Shown: one piece after another, positions 1 to 8,522 of the stretch | How positions within the stretch are numbered: position 1 is the stretch's first letter | Layout: each line of letters opens with the position of its first letter | NCBI RefSeq assembly: GCF_004792685.1 | Contig: NZ_SRXT01000002.1 | Location: forward strand, 310,001 to 374,000 | Length of the DNA stretch: 64,000 nt | Direction: 5' to 3' | From: Sphingomonas gei | GTDB taxonomy: Bacteria > Pseudomonadota > Alphaproteobacteria > Sphingomonadales > Sphingomonadaceae | Notes under the pieces: generated by a model | What the model saw: only the letters and a program-made list of their open reading frames with translations | Databases searched by the model: none | Told to the model about the DNA's origin: nothing | Position numbers and translations under genes: made by a program

Positions 1-1566
1 CAGGCGCCATCCTACCAGGCGTTCGAGGATGCCTATCTCAATCCCGGCAAGGCCGCCGGAATGGCCGACTATCTGCTCGAGGACGGGCTGTCGCTCTATC
101 TGTTCGACCGCGAATATGCGCGCGCCCAGGGCGCCACCGGCGAATTCGCCACCCCCGAGCCGCGCGAAGGCCTAGTCAATTATGTCCGCCGCCTGCAGGG
201 GCTCGATCCGCTCGGGACCAAGGCCGAGCAGCGCGCCTATCTCGATACCGCGTGGAGCTATTGGAACGGACTGTCGAGCGACTTCAAGACGCCGTATTAT
301 CGCAGCGTGCTGTTCCTCGAACTGCGCACCACCGGCCGCGAAGCCAATGATCCCGACAGCGATCGCTTCGACACCAGCTTCCGCGGCTACAAGGCGATCG
401 AGACCTTGTTCCCGGGCGCGCAGAAGGACGGCAAGACCGCGCTTGCCGCCGGCGAATCGCGCTGGGCCGGCAATTTCGAGACCTATGCCAGCCGAGTGCT
501 TTCGAACGGGGGCGGCAAGGTCGAGTTCGTCATCCCCGGCGGCGCGATGACGCTCGCCAACGTCGCGGCCAGCGCCGCCGAGACCGGCCAGCCGGCTTTT
601 GAAGGCGATCGCGGCAATGCGCTGCGCGCCGGAATCGTCACCAACGACGGGGGCGAGATCAATATCCTGTCGCATAATAGCGTCGCGGTGAACCAGTCGC
701 GCATCCTCACCAGCAAGGGCGGCAACGTCCTGATCTGGTCGTCCTGGGGCGACATCGCCGCGGGGCAGGGGGCCAAGACCTCGATCAGTCCACAATTCTA
801 CAACTACGCCCTCGACAATTGGGCCCGCATGGTGCGCGAGCCCGCCGGCCTGCCGACCGGCGCCGGCATCGGCACGCTGGCGACGCAGCCGGGCACCCCG
901 CCCGCCGACGTCGACCTGATCGCGCCGGCAGGTATCGTCGACGCCGGCGATGCGGGCATCCGCGTCTCGGGCAATTTCAACGTCTATGCGATCGAAGTTC
1001 TCGGTACCGACAATATCGACGTCGCCGGCGTCCAGACCGGCCTGCCGGTGCCGCCGGCAGCGCCGCCGACCTCGCTCGATACCGGCGAAGTCGGCGCCAA
1101 ATCGGCCGCGGTCGACAAGGCACTCGACGAAGCGGTGTCGCAGGTCCGCAAGAATGCGGCGATCGTCTCGCCCTCGCTGATTGAGGTGCACGTCACCGGC
1201 TATGGCAATTGCGGCGGTCCCGAAGATCCCTGCGCGGGCGATCGCGACACCAGTTCGCAAACGACGGTGCCGGCCCTGCCCGAGGGCCGACCGGCACCGA
1301 CCCAGGTGGCGATGCGCGGCGATGTCGTGGCGCAGGTCGCCTTCGACATCGGCGAGCAGCCGCTCGACGATGCGATCCGCGCGGTCGGCCGGGCGTCGGG
1401 GCTCAACATCCTCTACGACGCCGCCAAAACCAGGACGCGCACGACGCCGGCATTGCGCGGCAACATGACGCCGGAGGAAGCGCTGCGCCGCTTGCTTTCG
1501 ACCGAGGGACTGGTGCCGGTGCGAATCGGACCGCGCACCATCATGCTTCGCCGTCAGACGATCTGA
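1..1566 (+). CDS. Filamentous haemagglutinin-like protein, C-terminal part, with STN domain (partial, 5' end outside window)
   Basis: The frame is open from base 1, so this is the last 521 residues of a longer gene. The middle (around residues 210-260) has beta-helix-like stretches such as GGEINILSHNSVAV and GGNVLIWSSWGDI, typical of the end of two-partner-secreted filamentous haemagglutinins (DUF3739-type). The last 75 or so residues (nucleotides about 1327-1560) match an STN (secretin and TonB N-terminal short) domain: FDIGEQPLDDAIRAVGRASG, then LRGNMTPEEALRRLLS and VRIGPRTIMLRR. Family knowledge suggests a large exported surface protein. STN normally lies at the N-terminus of secretins or FecA-type receptors, so its C-terminal place here is odd. 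The secretion partner, if any, lies upstream of the window. Confidence 0.8.
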   Translation, partial: QAPSYQAFEDAYLNPGKAAGMADYLLEDGLSLYLFDREYARAQGATGEFATPEPREGLVNYVRRLQGLDPLGTKAEQRAYLDTAWSYWNGLSSDFKTPYYRSVLFLELRTTGREANDPDSDRFDTSFRGYKAIETLFPGAQKDGKTALAAGESRWAGNFETYASRVLSNGGGKVEFVIPGGAMTLANVAASAAETGQPAFEGDRGNALRAGIVTNDGGEINILSHNSVAVNQSRILTSKGGNVLIWSSWGDIAAGQGAKTSISPQFYNYALDNWARMVREPAGLPTGAGIGTLATQPGTPPADVDLIAPAGIVDAGDAGIRVSGNFNVYAIEVLGTDNIDVAGVQTGLPVPPAAPPTSLDTGEVGAKSAAVDKALDEAVSQVRKNAAIVSPSLIEVHVTGYGNCGGPEDPCAGDRDTSSQTTVPALPEGRPAPTQVAMRGDVVAQVAFDIGEQPLDDAIRAVGRASGLNILYDAAKTRTRTTPALRGNMTPEEALRRLLSTEGLVPVRIGPRTIMLRRQTI

Positions 1567-1572
1567 CGGCGA

Positions 1573-1606
1573 GCGGGCGGAGTTTACTCCCTTTCTCTCC
1601 GCCCGC
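1573..1606 (+). terminator. Intergenic hairpin between the haemagglutinin and sapC-like genes
   Basis: GCGGGCGGAG (1573-1582) pairs perfectly with CTCCGCCCGC (1597-1606) around a 14-nt loop, seven bases after the stop codon. No T run follows, so it may be a weak terminator or an mRNA-stabilising or processing hairpin. Confidence 0.4.
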
Positions 1607-1635
1607 GAACCTTCCTGACATCCGAGGAAATCATC

Positions 1636-2412
1636 GTGTCCGAATCGCCGCCACTGCCGCTTTTCTATCGCGCGCCCGAAGCGCTTTCGTCGCAACGGCA
1701 CCAGGATTGGCGCCTCAAGGAGGGCGATTACGGCTTCGCCGCGGCAACGACCTATGTGCCCGTGGTGGTCGGCGAGTTCGTCGCCGCGGCGCGCCATTAT
1801 CCGATCCTGTTCGCCGATGCGGCGGTGCCCTCGCCGGTCGTTCTGCTCGGGCTGGCCGACGACAATCTGTTCGTAACCGACGGGGCCTGGGCCGAGGGGC
1901 TGCACATCCCCGCTTATGTCCGCCGCTACCCGTTCGGCTTCGTCGCCACCGACGATGCCGAGCAATTCGCGCTGATCGCCGATGTCGGTTCGGATCGTTT
2001 CGCCCCGTCGGGGGACGAGGGGGTCGCGTTGTTCGAAGACGGCGCGCCGACCGCGCTGACTCGCCAGGCGCTCGAATTCTGCGAAGCCTATCGCCGCGAC
2101 GCTGCCGCGACCGGCGCGTTCTGCGCGGCGCTGAAGGCGAGCGGCCTGCTGGTCCCGCGCCGCGCCGACGTTACTTTGCCCGATGGCCGCAAGCTCGCCG
2201 TCGACGGATTCCTGGTGGTCGATGCCGGGGCATTCGCCGCGCTCGACGACGCGACGATCCTCGAATGGTACCGGAATGGCTGGCTGGCGCTGGTCCAATA
2301 TCACCTCGCCTCGCTCGACCATTTCAATGCATTGCTGGCCCGCCAGGGTGCGCGTGCCGCTGCCGCTGCCGCTGCGCCGTCACATAGCGACGCTATTTCG
2401 AACCCCGCCTGA
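1636..2412 (+). CDS. SapC family protein
   Basis: 258 residues from a GTG start preceded by GAGGAAA at 1624-1630. The N-terminus (PLFYRAPEALSSQRHQDWRL) and the central FVAAARHYPILFAD and LPDGRKLAVDGFLVVD segments are characteristic of the SapC family. It is named after a protein linked to S-layer or surface functions, but its molecular role is not established. There is no signal peptide. It follows the haemagglutinin gene by 69 bp on the same strand, and such pairing suggests a link to surface-protein biogenesis (inference). The C-terminus is a low-complexity Arg/Ala-rich tail, probably not conserved. Confidence 0.85.
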   Translation: MSESPPLPLFYRAPEALSSQRHQDWRLKEGDYGFAAATTYVPVVVGEFVAAARHYPILFADAAVPSPVVLLGLADDNLFVTDGAWAEGLHIPAYVRRYPFGFVATDDAEQFALIADVGSDRFAPSGDEGVALFEDGAPTALTRQALEFCEAYRRDAAATGAFCAALKASGLLVPRRADVTLPDGRKLAVDGFLVVDAGAFAALDDATILEWYRNGWLALVQYHLASLDHFNALLARQGARAAAAAAAPSHSDAISNPA

Positions 2413-2441
2413 TCTTTGCCTTTTGCATGAGAGTTGTTGCC

Positions 2442-2996
2442 ATGATCCTTCGTACCGCGCTGTGCGCCACCACTTTGCTCCTGATCGGCGCGCCCGCCTT
2501 CGCCCAGACCGCGCCGGCGGCCGCCTCGCTGGGCGGCCCGATCGTCCCCGGCGTCTGCCTGCTGTCGCGCGAGGCGATCTTCGCCAACGCCGCGATCGGC
2601 AAGGCGGCGGCCGCGCGCCTCAAGAAGATGTCGGACGACGCCCAGGCCGAGATCGCCGCCGAGCGCGCGCCGATCGAGACCGACCTCAAGGCCTTCCAGG
2701 CCGAGGCCGCCAAGCTCACCCCCGAACAGCGCCGTACTCGCGACCAGGCGCTGTCGGCCCGGCTCCAGCCGCTCCAGGCCAAGGCACAGCAGCGATCGAG
2801 CGCGATCGAGGCGGCGCGCGCCAAGGAAATGCAGCAGATCGCCGACGCCGCCCAGCCGGTGATCGCGGCGGCCTATCAGCAGAAGAAGTGCGGCCTGTTG
2901 TTCGATCGCAATTCGGCGCTTGGCGGCAATTTCGCCAACGATTTGACCGCCGACGTGGTCCGGGGCCTCGACGCAAAGGCTGCGCCGGGCGGATAG
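2442..2996 (+). CDS. OmpH/Skp-like periplasmic chaperone
   Basis: 184 residues from ATG 2442. GAGAG at 2429-2433 gives a proper spacing for this start; an ATG at 2427 in the same frame is less likely. The signal peptide MILRTALCATTLLLIGAPAFAQT ends in an AxA-type site. The mature part is an Ala/Gln/Glu-rich alpha-helical coiled coil (residues about 50-135) as in Skp/OmpH, the periplasmic holdase that binds unfolded outer-membrane proteins. This is probably a second Skp-like paralogue, since it is not next to bamA, lpxD or fabZ. Lying between a haemagglutinin-type protein and an autotransporter, it may assist their passage (inference). Confidence 0.75.
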   Translation: MILRTALCATTLLLIGAPAFAQTAPAAASLGGPIVPGVCLLSREAIFANAAIGKAAAARLKKMSDDAQAEIAAERAPIETDLKAFQAEAAKLTPEQRRTRDQALSARLQPLQAKAQQRSSAIEAARAKEMQQIADAAQPVIAAAYQQKKCGLLFDRNSALGGNFANDLTADVVRGLDAKAAPGG

Positions 2997-3460
2997 TCGC
3001 GCGACGGCACCGATGCGCGCCCGAACGACGATCGCTTGCGCGCTCGGGCGCGCTCATGCCGATGCCGAACCGTTACTGAAGCGGCAGGATGGCGCTTGGC
3101 GTCTCCTGCTACGCGAGCCTGGGCGGCATGACGCGCCCCTGGCGATCTAGAATGCACGTTCCCAAAGGTCGTACGGACGTGTCGAAATCGACATAATTGA
3201 TTGACCGTTAAGTGTTTGTAATCAATCGGCTGCGTCTTAGGCCTGAGAAGCAGCACGGGGTCTTGATCAATGTCGAACGTATCGGGCCTGCACAGGCGTG
3301 TTTCGCGCCGGGCGCGTGGGGAACCTTTGCTGAAAACATGAAAGGCAGATCACAGCCGGCGCGGTGCGTCGGCACGTGGAACTCTGCGTAACGGGCGGCT
3401 TACTTTGCCAGCCGCTCGCTGGTCCTGCCGTGCGCGGCGAAAATCTAGGAAATCAAGACG
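2997..3460. promoter_or_regulatory. 464-bp intergenic region upstream of the autotransporter
   Basis: No convincing gene is seen here. It holds a 10-bp GC hairpin at 3015-3053 (GCGCGCCCGA pairs with TCGGGCGCGC, 19-nt loop, no T run), perhaps ending the OmpH-like transcript. It also holds an AT-rich stretch around 3187-3230 with a perfect 7-bp dyad, listed separately. The ribosome-binding site AGGAAA lies at 3447-3452, before the autotransporter start. Confidence 0.5.
3196..3226. promoter_or_regulatory. AT-rich inverted repeat, possible operator
   Basis: ATTGATT (3196-3202) and AATCAAT (3220-3226) form a perfect 7-bp inverted repeat with a 17-nt spacer. It lies in an unusually AT-rich island about 240 bp before the autotransporter start. 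It could be a regulator site or overlap a promoter; no regulator can be named. Confidence 0.35.
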
Positions 3461-6400
3461 ATGAACGCGACGACGACTCACGCCCACGCCCGACCAACCC
3501 GCGCGCTGATGCTCGCCGGCAGCGCTTTCGGCGCCTTGCTCGTGCCGTTTGCGGCGCAGGCGCAGAATGTCAGCGCCAACACCAACGCCGATTACGCACT
3601 GACCGAGACCGGCACGCGATCGGGCGGCCCGCGCACCGTCGACGTCACCACCAGCGGCGGCAACATCGCGCTGAGCCTCGGCACGATCCAGAACGCCAAT
3701 AGCAGCGTCAACAACGGCGCGGCGATCGCGGCGACCAACACCGGCAGCGGGGACATCACGATCTCCGCAAACGCGATCAGCGCCACCGGGACGGCATTGT
3801 CCTACGGCGTCGACGCACGTGCGCAGGCCGGCGACGTCCACATCACCACCGGCACGATCGATTCGAGCAGCAATCCGAACAGCCGCGGCATTTCCGCGAT
3901 CAGCGCGGGGGGTGCGATCACGATCAACGCCGACGTCACCAATGGCGGCCTGCGCGGAATCTTCACCGGCTCGAACGGCGGCGTCTTCCCGACCTCGACG
4001 ACGATCACTAGCAATGTCGCCACTGCCAACGGCACGAACCAGGTCAACGCGATCATCGCCCAGGGCGATTCGGTCAACCTCACCAGCGGCATCGCCCGCC
4101 TGACCAACGCCAATGCGGCCGGCGGCACCGGACTCTACATCAATTCGGGCGATGCGACGGTGCGCGCCGGCACCACCGAGGCGCTGGGCAACAACCAGGC
4201 CGGAATCTGGGCCTATGCCGACCGCACCCTCAACATCACCAGCGACGTCGTCAACATCACCCAGACCTCGTACGGCTTCCACATCTTCCACGCCGGCGAC
4301 CTGGTCATCGACAGCGGCACGGTGACTTCGACCGGCGGCTACGGCGCGACCGGGATATACGTCGCCACGATCACCAACAGCGCCAAGATCACCAGCGACA
4401 CGATCAGCACCCTCGGCCGCGAGTCGTTCGGCATCTGGTTCGATCGCAGCGGCGGCGATCTCACCATCGACAGCGGCACGATCACCACCGGCGGCAACAA
4501 TTCGCACGGCATCAACATCGTCGGCGCAACCGGCACCACCAAGATCACCAGCGATACGATCACTACGGCGGGCAGCGCATCCTCCGGCATCTCGGTCGCC
4601 TCGACCGGCGCGATCGCAATCGACAATACGGGCAGCATAGCGACGCAGGGCGCGAACGCGTTCGGCATCGATGCGCGCTCGACCATCGGCGCGATCACCA
4701 TCAACAGCGACACCGTCCGCACCGTGGGCCTGGGCGCGCAGGGCATCTGGGCGCAGACCACCGATGGCGACATCGCGATCAACGCCGGCACCACGATCAC
4801 CACTGCAGCAGGCTCGAACACCGCTACCGGCGCCACCCAGGATGCCGTGTTCGGCTATGCGTCGGGCGCAGGCGCGGTCACCGTGGTCAGCGACCATGCC
4901 GAGACCGCGGGCGACTATGCAACTGCAGTCGGCGCAGTCGGCGGCGGCAAGGTGACGATCACCAGCAACGTCGCCAAGAGCGCGGGCTTCCAGCTCGCGA
5001 CGGTCTATGGCTCGAGCCGCAATAGCGACGTCACGATCAACGCCACCGACTCGGCTGCCGACGGCGTCAATGCCTATGCTGTCGAAGGCCACGCCGCCAA
5101 CGGCGCGCTGACCATCACCAGCGGCGCCGCCACCGCCGCGCACGGCAATGCGATCTACGGCACCGCCGGCGGGCTGGTGACGATCAACGCCACCACCGCG
5201 GTCGCGCATGGCGATGGCGGCACGGGCGTTGCTGCGACCGGTGGTAGCGTGGCGCTGAACATCGGCTCGGCTTCGTCGGACGGCGGGATCTCGGTCAACC
5301 AGTCGACCGGAATGGTCTATCGCGGCGACGCAGTGTTCGCCGAGGCGACCAGCGGTACGATCGACGCGACGATCGGCAATGCGACTGCGACTGGCGCCGG
5401 TTCGGATGCGGTGCACTTGCTCGCGAACGGCGCGAACGGCGCGGTCACCGTCCGGATCACCGGGGCGGCCAGCGCCGCCAACGGCACCGGGTTGTGGATC
5501 GATCCGCCGGGCAATGTGAACGTAGCGGTCGCGGCCGGCGCGAGCGTCTCGGGTCTCACTGCGATCGACGTGACCGCGGGCGGCACCAACACTATCATCA
5601 ACGCGGGCACCATCTCGGGCAGCTTCGGACCGGCAATCCTCGCCAGCGGCAAGACCGTGCTCGACAATAGCGGAACCCTCGCCGGTGGCCCGAACTCGGT
5701 CGTGGTCGAGCTCGGCGCGAGCGACGATCAGGTGATCCTGCGCACCGGCTCGATCGTCAACGGCACGATCTACGGCGGCGGCGGCACCGACGGCGCGGTG
5801 CTGATCGGTACCGGCAATGCGGCAGCCGCCAACCAGACCGTCGCGGCTTTCAGCGGCTTCGACAGCCTGGCCGTGCAGAGCGGCTATTGGACCGCCGGCG
5901 CGACCAGCGGCGCGTTCAGCCGCGCGACGATCGGCACCGACGCCTCGCTGGAGCTCGTCAATGGCGGTGCCGGCATCGCCGGCATCACCACCCCGAGCAT
6001 CGTCAGCAACGGCACGCTCGTCGTGCGCAGCGGAGCCGATGCGGGTAGCACCACCTTCGGCGATACCATCGTCACCGGCACCGGCGGGGTTCGCTTCACC
6101 GGCACCGGCACCGCAACGCTGGACGGCACCAACAGCCTCGCCAATAGCGGCGCCAACACCGTCGATGCCGGCGCCAAGGTCGTGGTCACCGGCAGCCAGA
6201 ACGGCAGCTTCGTCAACAACGGCATCTTCCAGATCGGCACCGGCGGCACCACCGGCACCTTCATCGGCGATCTGGTCGACAACGGCACGCTGATCGTCAA
6301 CCGCTCGGATGCATACAGCTTCGTCGGCGTGCTCAGCGGTTCGGGCATTTTCGTCAAGGAAGGCACCGGCACGATCACCTTCGGGACGGGCTATGCCTTC

Positions 6401-8203
6401 ACCGGCACCACCGTGCTCAACGGCGGCGGGATCAAGCTGACGGGCGCAGTCGCCGAGACCACCGAACTGGCGGTCGAGGGCAACGGCACGGTCGACTTCT
6501 CGGGTACCGACCAGACGGTCGCCGAGCTCGCCGGCACCAGCAAGACCGCGGGCGTCAACATCGCCGGCGGCTCGCTGACGGTGAACCAGGACACCAACAG
6601 CAGCTTCGCCGGGTCGATCAGCGGCGATGGCGGCTTCACCAAGACCGGCAGCGGTTCGCTGAACTTCACCGGCAACAGCACCTATACCGGCAGCACCACG
6701 GTCGACGAGGGCCGGCTAGCGGTCAACGGCAGCATCGTCTCGCCGCTGACCGTGAACACCGGCGGCACGCTGGGCGGCACCGGCTCGCTCGGCAACACCG
6801 TGATCGGATCGGGCGGCACCTGGGCGCCGGGCAATTCGATCGGCACCCAGACCGTGATCGGCAATCTCGCCTTCGCCAAGGGTTCGGTATTCGCCGTCGA
6901 AGTCGATGCGGCGGGCAATGCCGACCGCGTCAACGCCACCGGCAGCGCTGCCATCCAGGGCGGCACGGTGCAGGTACTGGCCGGCGCGGGCACCTATGCC
7001 CAACTCACCAATTACACCATCCTTTCCGCAGCAGGCGGATTGACCGGCAAGTTCGACACGGTGACGTCGAACTTCGCCTTCCTCACGCCGTTCCTCAATT
7101 ACGCCACCGACCGCGTCACGCTCAGCCTGGTCCGCAACGACATCAGCTTCACTTCGGCAGCGGTGACTGCGAACCAGGGCGCTGTCGCCCTGGCGGTGAA
7201 CAGCCGCGGGTTCGGCGATGCGCTCTATAATGCGGCGCTCGTCCAGAGCGGCGCGAGCGCGCGTGCCACGTTCGACGGATTGTCGGGCGAATTGCACGCG
7301 TCGCTCGGTTCCGAGCTGATCGACGGTGGTCGTCGTGTCCGTGATGCCGTGCTGGCGCGCGGGTTGGTCCGTGGCGACGGCATCGGCATGTGGGCGCAGG
7401 CGCTGCAGGTCTATGCCAATTCGCGCGCGCAGGACGGCCTCGGCGATCTGTCGAGCAATCGCAGCGGCGTGATCGGCGGCGTAGACTTCGCGACGGGCAG
7501 CTTCCGCTTCGGGATCAACGGCGGCTATGTCGACTCCGACGTCACTGTCGGGGATCGCGCGAGCAACGCCGAGGTCAAGACGCGGCTGGCCGGTGCCAGT
7601 CTCGCCTGGCAGCCCGAAGGCGCGTTCGGCGTGCAGCTCGGCGGCAATTACGCCTGGCACGATATCGACACGCGCCGCGTGCTCGGTACCGTTGGCATCG
7701 CCGGCACGATCGTCGGCGAGACCGATGCACATTCGGCGCAGGTCTTCGGCGAAGTCGGCTACGACGTCATCGAAGGTGCCCTCGATCTCGGACTGTTCGC
7801 CCGAGTGGCGCACGACTGGACCGATGTGGACGCGTTCGCCGAAACCGGCGGCGCGGCGGCACTGACCGTCGACAGCGACTCGCGCCAGACCAGCAGCGCA
7901 TCGGCGGGCTTCCGCTTCGGCGGTTCGGCACCTGTATCCGCGGGGCTCAGCCTCGCGCCGCGCGTGTCGCTCGCCTATCAGCATGCCTGGGGTGACCTGT
8001 CGGGCAGCCGCAACGTGCGCTTCGCGACCGGATCGGGCTTCGGCGTCAGCGGCGCGAGCCTCGGCAAGGATGCGCTCGATGTGGATCTCGGCCTCGATCT
8101 TGTCACCGATGCCGGCCTGCGTTTCGGCATTGGCGGCTTCGCCAACGCCTCGCGCGAGTGGAGCGACTATGGCGGCAAGGCGAGCATCAGCTTGCGCTTC
8201 TGA
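3461..8203 (+). CDS. Large autotransporter (type V secretion) with beta-helix passenger and C-terminal barrel
   Basis: 1580 residues. A long signal peptide ends near AAQAQN (residue 35). Residues about 40-1000 are Gly/Thr/Ser/Asn-rich and built of imperfect repeats of about 20 residues (for example KITSDTISTLG and KITSDTITTAG), which is typical of a beta-helical passenger. At about 1020-1230 lie PATR-type segments (GSGSLNFTGNSTYTGSTTV, then GGTLGGTGSLGNTVIGSGG). The last 270 or so residues form an autotransporter beta-barrel beginning near GIGMWAQALQVY and ending in SISLRF, with the terminal Phe needed for BAM insertion. It is expected to sit in the outer membrane and display an adhesin-like passenger. 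No protease or lipase motif is visible in the passenger, so adhesion or aggregation is an inference. RBS AGGAAA is at 3447-3452. Confidence 0.9.
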   Translation: MNATTTHAHARPTRALMLAGSAFGALLVPFAAQAQNVSANTNADYALTETGTRSGGPRTVDVTTSGGNIALSLGTIQNANSSVNNGAAIAATNTGSGDITISANAISATGTALSYGVDARAQAGDVHITTGTIDSSSNPNSRGISAISAGGAITINADVTNGGLRGIFTGSNGGVFPTSTTITSNVATANGTNQVNAIIAQGDSVNLTSGIARLTNANAAGGTGLYINSGDATVRAGTTEALGNNQAGIWAYADRTLNITSDVVNITQTSYGFHIFHAGDLVIDSGTVTSTGGYGATGIYVATITNSAKITSDTISTLGRESFGIWFDRSGGDLTIDSGTITTGGNNSHGINIVGATGTTKITSDTITTAGSASSGISVASTGAIAIDNTGSIATQGANAFGIDARSTIGAITINSDTVRTVGLGAQGIWAQTTDGDIAINAGTTITTAAGSNTATGATQDAVFGYASGAGAVTVVSDHAETAGDYATAVGAVGGGKVTITSNVAKSAGFQLATVYGSSRNSDVTINATDSAADGVNAYAVEGHAANGALTITSGAATAAHGNAIYGTAGGLVTINATTAVAHGDGGTGVAATGGSVALNIGSASSDGGISVNQSTGMVYRGDAVFAEATSGTIDATIGNATATGAGSDAVHLLANGANGAVTVRITGAASAANGTGLWIDPPGNVNVAVAAGASVSGLTAIDVTAGGTNTIINAGTISGSFGPAILASGKTVLDNSGTLAGGPNSVVVELGASDDQVILRTGSIVNGTIYGGGGTDGAVLIGTGNAAAANQTVAAFSGFDSLAVQSGYWTAGATSGAFSRATIGTDASLELVNGGAGIAGITTPSIVSNGTLVVRSGADAGSTTFGDTIVTGTGGVRFTGTGTATLDGTNSLANSGANTVDAGAKVVVTGSQNGSFVNNGIFQIGTGGTTGTFIGDLVDNGTLIVNRSDAYSFVGVLSGSGIFVKEGTGTITFGTGYAFTGTTVLNGGGIKLTGAVAETTELAVEGNGTVDFSGTDQTVAELAGTSKTAGVNIAGGSLTVNQDTNSSFAGSISGDGGFTKTGSGSLNFTGNSTYTGSTTVDEGRLAVNGSIVSPLTVNTGGTLGGTGSLGNTVIGSGGTWAPGNSIGTQTVIGNLAFAKGSVFAVEVDAAGNADRVNATGSAAIQGGTVQVLAGAGTYAQLTNYTILSAAGGLTGKFDTVTSNFAFLTPFLNYATDRVTLSLVRNDISFTSAAVTANQGAVALAVNSRGFGDALYNAALVQSGASARATFDGLSGELHASLGSELIDGGRRVRDAVLARGLVRGDGIGMWAQALQVYANSRAQDGLGDLSSNRSGVIGGVDFATGSFRFGINGGYVDSDVTVGDRASNAEVKTRLAGASLAWQPEGAFGVQLGGNYAWHDIDTRRVLGTVGIAGTIVGETDAHSAQVFGEVGYDVIEGALDLGLFARVAHDWTDVDAFAETGGAAALTVDSDSRQTSSASAGFRFGGSAPVSAGLSLAPRVSLAYQHAWGDLSGSRNVRFATGSGFGVSGASLGKDALDVDLGLDLVTDAGLRFGIGGFANASREWSDYGGKASISLRF

Positions 8204-8258
8204 TCTGAAACGCGCGGCCGCGTGCTTTGCGCGGCGCACAATTCTGTGATCGTCCAGC

Positions 8259-8287
8259 GGGCATCGGCTTCGGCCGGTGCCCGTCTT
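8259..8287 (+). terminator. Candidate terminator hairpin downstream of the autotransporter
   Basis: GGGCATCGGC (8259-8268), loop TTCG, GCCGGTGCCC (8273-8282): ten pairs including one G-U with a stable UUCG loop, then GTCTT. The T run is short, so termination strength is uncertain. It lies 55 bp after the autotransporter stop. Confidence 0.5.
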
Positions 8288-8351
8288 GCACTGCGCCTCC
8301 GCTGACGCAGACGGCAACGGTTGCGGCGGCCGCCGCTGCGAGAGCTTCGAG

Positions 8352-8427
8352 TGGTGGGTCCGATGGGATTCGAACCCATGACCTCTCGATTAAAAGTCGC
8401 TTGCTCTACCAACTGAGCTACGGACCC
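8352..8427 (-). tRNA. tRNA-Lys (anticodon TTT)
   Basis: On the minus strand a 76-nt cloverleaf is seen: acceptor GGGTCCG pairs with CGGACCC, D arm AGCTCAGTTGGTAGAGC, anticodon loop CTTTTAA giving TTT, T arm with GGTTCGAATCC, discriminator A and an encoded CCA at 8352-8354. Anticodon TTT reads AAA and AAG lysine codons. Confidence 0.97.
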
Positions 8428-8522
8428 ACGCTGCCGCCCCTAAGCGCGGGTTCCGGGCGGGTCAACCGGGGGATGGGAACCCTTTGGGCTCCACGCGCCT
8501 TGTCGCGCGCAAGGAGAACGGC

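Noticed and set aside
172-2322. 716-residue open frame on the minus strand opposite the haemagglutinin and SapC genes
   Set aside because: Arg/Asp/Gly-rich sequence without any domain; a typical shadow of high-GC codon use opposite two supported genes.
3350-5416. 688-residue minus-strand open frame opposite the autotransporter
   Set aside because: Low-complexity Gly/Arg/Asp/Val composition with no motif; it is the antisense of the repeat-rich passenger.
6716-8317. 533-residue minus-strand open frame opposite the autotransporter barrel
   Set aside because: No recognisable fold, and the opposite strand has a clear beta-barrel.
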